Program-made: the position numbers and the translations under genes
DNA from: Flavobacterium sp.
Lineage (GTDB): Bacteria > Bacteroidota > Bacteroidia > Flavobacteriales > Flavobacteriaceae
Assembly (NCBI GenBank): GCA_003449615.1
Contig: DMHA01000380.1
Location: 467-7,503, forward strand
Direction of reading: 5' to 3'
DNA length: 7,037 nucleotides
Notes under the pieces: model-generated
The model's database searches: none
What the model saw: only the letters and a program-made list of their open reading frames with translations
Told to the model about the DNA's origin: nothing
Shown: positions 5,616 to 7,037 of the stretch, piece after piece
Layout of the letters: the number at the start of each line of letters is the position of its first letter
Position numbering within the stretch: the stretch's first letter is position 1

Positions 5616-7037
5616 TTACAAATCTCTATACAATTCTAATCTTTCCCATTTAGAATCTACTTCTTCCTGAGCTTGAGTAAGTAAAGCAGCTCCCAATTCG
5701 GCATTTTCTTTGACAACTCTGGTAAAACGAGCTTCGTTGTACATAAAGTCACTCAAAGGAATACTTGGCGCTTTGGAATCTAATTTGAATTTCTTGCCTT
5801 TTGATTCCGCAGGATTGAATCTAAACAAAGGCCAGTAGCCACTATCCACCGCTTTTTCTTGTTGGTCGATAGCGTGTTTCAATTCATACCCGTGTTCACC
5901 ACAATGAGAATAAGCAATAATCAATGATGGTCCAGGATAAGCCGCAGCTTCTTCAATAGCTCTAAGCGATTGTAAATCTTTGGCTCCCATTGCAATTTGG
6001 GCAACGTAAACATTTCCATAAGAAATAGCTTGAAGGGCAAGGGATTTTTTACCTGTTTTCTTACCACCAATAGTAAACTTAGCACTTGCTCCAAGAGGAG
6101 TCGATTTAGAAGCTTGTCCACCAGTGTTAGAATACACCTCGGTATCCATTACCAAAATATTGATGTCTTCACCTGTTGATAATACGTGATCCACTCCACC
6201 GTAACCGATGTCATACGCCCAACCGTCTCCACCAAAAATCCAAACGGCTTTTTTACGAAGATATTCGGTCAATTGGCTTAATTTTTTGGCTTCTGGGTTA
6301 TCATTAACTTTCTCTAAAATTGTTTTAAGCGCATCAATTTGAGCAAATTTTTCATTTTTCGATGCTTCTGTATCTTCAGGGTTGTTCAAAATAGCAGCTA
6401 CCAATTCACTACCAACAACAGATTCTAATGATTTTAATAAATCAACTGCAATCTCTTGTTTTTTGGACAATCCTAATTTTAGACCCAAACCAAACTCTGC
6501 ATTGTCTTCAAAAAGTGAGTTTGCCCAAGCTGGACCTCTACCAAATTCATTGGTTTTGTAAGGAGTGGTTGGTAAATTTCCACCATAAATTGAGGAACAT
6601 CCTGTTGCATTGGCAATCAGCATACTATCGCCATACAACTGAGTAATCATTTTGATATAAGGGGTTTCTCCACAACCAGAACAAGCTCCTGAGAATTCAA
6701 ATAATGGTTCCAAAAATTGAGATCCTTTTACGTTGGTAATTTGCAATTCAGTTCGGTCATAATAAGGTAAGCTTACAAAATGATCCCAGTTTACATTTTC
6801 TACGGCATCATGTTCAATTTTTTTCCTCATATTGATAGACTTGAAGTTTTCTTTCTCTTTGCTTACTGCTGGACAAACCACCACGCAAAGGTCACAACCT
6901 GTACAATCTTCGGGAGAAACTTGTAAAATATAAGATTCATTTTCTTTAGCAAATGGTCTTCCAATGGCTGGAACACTTTTTAATGTGCCAGGGAATTTTG
7001 CCAATTCATCATTGGTTACCACTTTAGAACGAATGGC
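5616..7037 (-). CDS. nifJ: Pyruvate:ferredoxin (flavodoxin) oxidoreductase, C-terminal part, 5'-truncated by the window
   Basis: The frame is open to the right edge, giving 473 residues of a protein usually near 1,170-1,200 long. The enzyme oxidises pyruvate and CoA to acetyl-CoA and CO2 in the cytoplasm, passing electrons to ferredoxin or flavodoxin. The edge residues AIRSK are what normally follows the first ferredoxin-type cluster motif, which lies outside. Numbering from the codon at 7022-7020 as residue 1, the second [4Fe-4S] motif is CTGCDLCVVVCP (40-51). The proximal cluster ligands are seen as Cys114, Cys117, Cys142 and Cys374 (SACSGC-type, ATGCSS, YSHCGEHG), with the spacing of known PFORs. 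The thiamine-diphosphate site is GGDGWAYDIG (264-273) with VYSNTGGQ (296-303). All expected residues in this part are present. GTG at 7022 is internal, not a start. The symbol nifJ is by family; nitrogen fixation is not implied. Confidence 0.95.
   Translation of the reverse strand, partial: AIRSKVVTNDELAKFPGTLKSVPAIGRPFAKENESYILQVSPEDCTGCDLCVVVCPAVSKEKENFKSINMRKKIEHDAVENVNWDHFVSLPYYDRTELQITNVKGSQFLEPLFEFSGACSGCGETPYIKMITQLYGDSMLIANATGCSSIYGGNLPTTPYKTNEFGRGPAWANSLFEDNAEFGLGLKLGLSKKQEIAVDLLKSLESVVGSELVAAILNNPEDTEASKNEKFAQIDALKTILEKVNDNPEAKKLSQLTEYLRKKAVWIFGGDGWAYDIGYGGVDHVLSTGEDINILVMDTEVYSNTGGQASKSTPLGASAKFTIGGKKTGKKSLALQAISYGNVYVAQIAMGAKDLQSLRAIEEAAAYPGPSLIIAYSHCGEHGYELKHAIDQQEKAVDSGYWPLFRFNPAESKGKKFKLDSKAPSIPLSDFMYNEARFTRVVKENAELGAALLTQAQEEVDSKWERLELYRDL

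Noticed and set aside
5921..6646. Frames of 60-72 codons in other frames of the oxidoreductase gene.
   Set aside because: They overlap cluster and thiamine-site coding sequence that is clearly real and show no independent coding signals.

Overview
The window looks like chromosomal DNA of a flavobacterium or close relative in the Bacteroidota. The DNA is AT-rich. Perfect Bacteroidota-type -7 boxes (TAnnTTTG) stand upstream of two genes, classical Shine-Dalgarno sites are mostly absent, and the proteins have a flavobacterial flavour. This placement rests on recognising families and promoter style, not on a database search.

Layout, left to right. Positions 1-182 hold a GC-rich inverted repeat cut by the window edge and a terminator for the first gene. 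Positions 183-1214 (-) encode a 343-residue outer-membrane beta-barrel porin. An AT-rich intergenic region of about 680 bp (1215-1895) carries candidate promoters for both diverging units and a compact cluster of repeated ACCCCTA motifs and palindromes. Positions 1896-2177 (+) encode a 93-residue exported or membrane-anchored small protein of unknown function. It is followed 85 bp later by a SulP-family anion permease with a C-terminal STAS-like domain (2263-3858, +); the two probably form one unit. A 430-bp gap (3859-4289) holds a long inverted repeat, a possible 33-codon hydrophobic ORF on the - strand, a short GC-rich hairpin and a bidirectional terminator. Positions 4290-5372 (-) encode a short, very AT-rich FAD-dependent monooxygenase. 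Beyond its promoter and a second terminator, the last gene (5616 to the window edge, -) is the C-terminal 40% or so of a pyruvate:ferredoxin/flavodoxin oxidoreductase.

The genes do not form an obvious single pathway. They are separate units: an outer-membrane pore, an inner-membrane anion transporter, an FAD hydroxylase and a central-carbon iron-sulfur enzyme. The most notable structure is an 80-bp imperfect direct repeat (4198-4277 and 5521-5600) that contains the terminators and brackets the monooxygenase gene. Together with that gene's lower GC, this suggests it was inserted as a unit downstream of the oxidoreductase. I see no CRISPR array, tRNA, rRNA or recognisable transposase. The best candidates for something undescribed are the repeat-bracketed monooxygenase, the possible small hydrophobic ORF whose start codon lies in a hairpin, and the apparently leaderless small protein before SulP.
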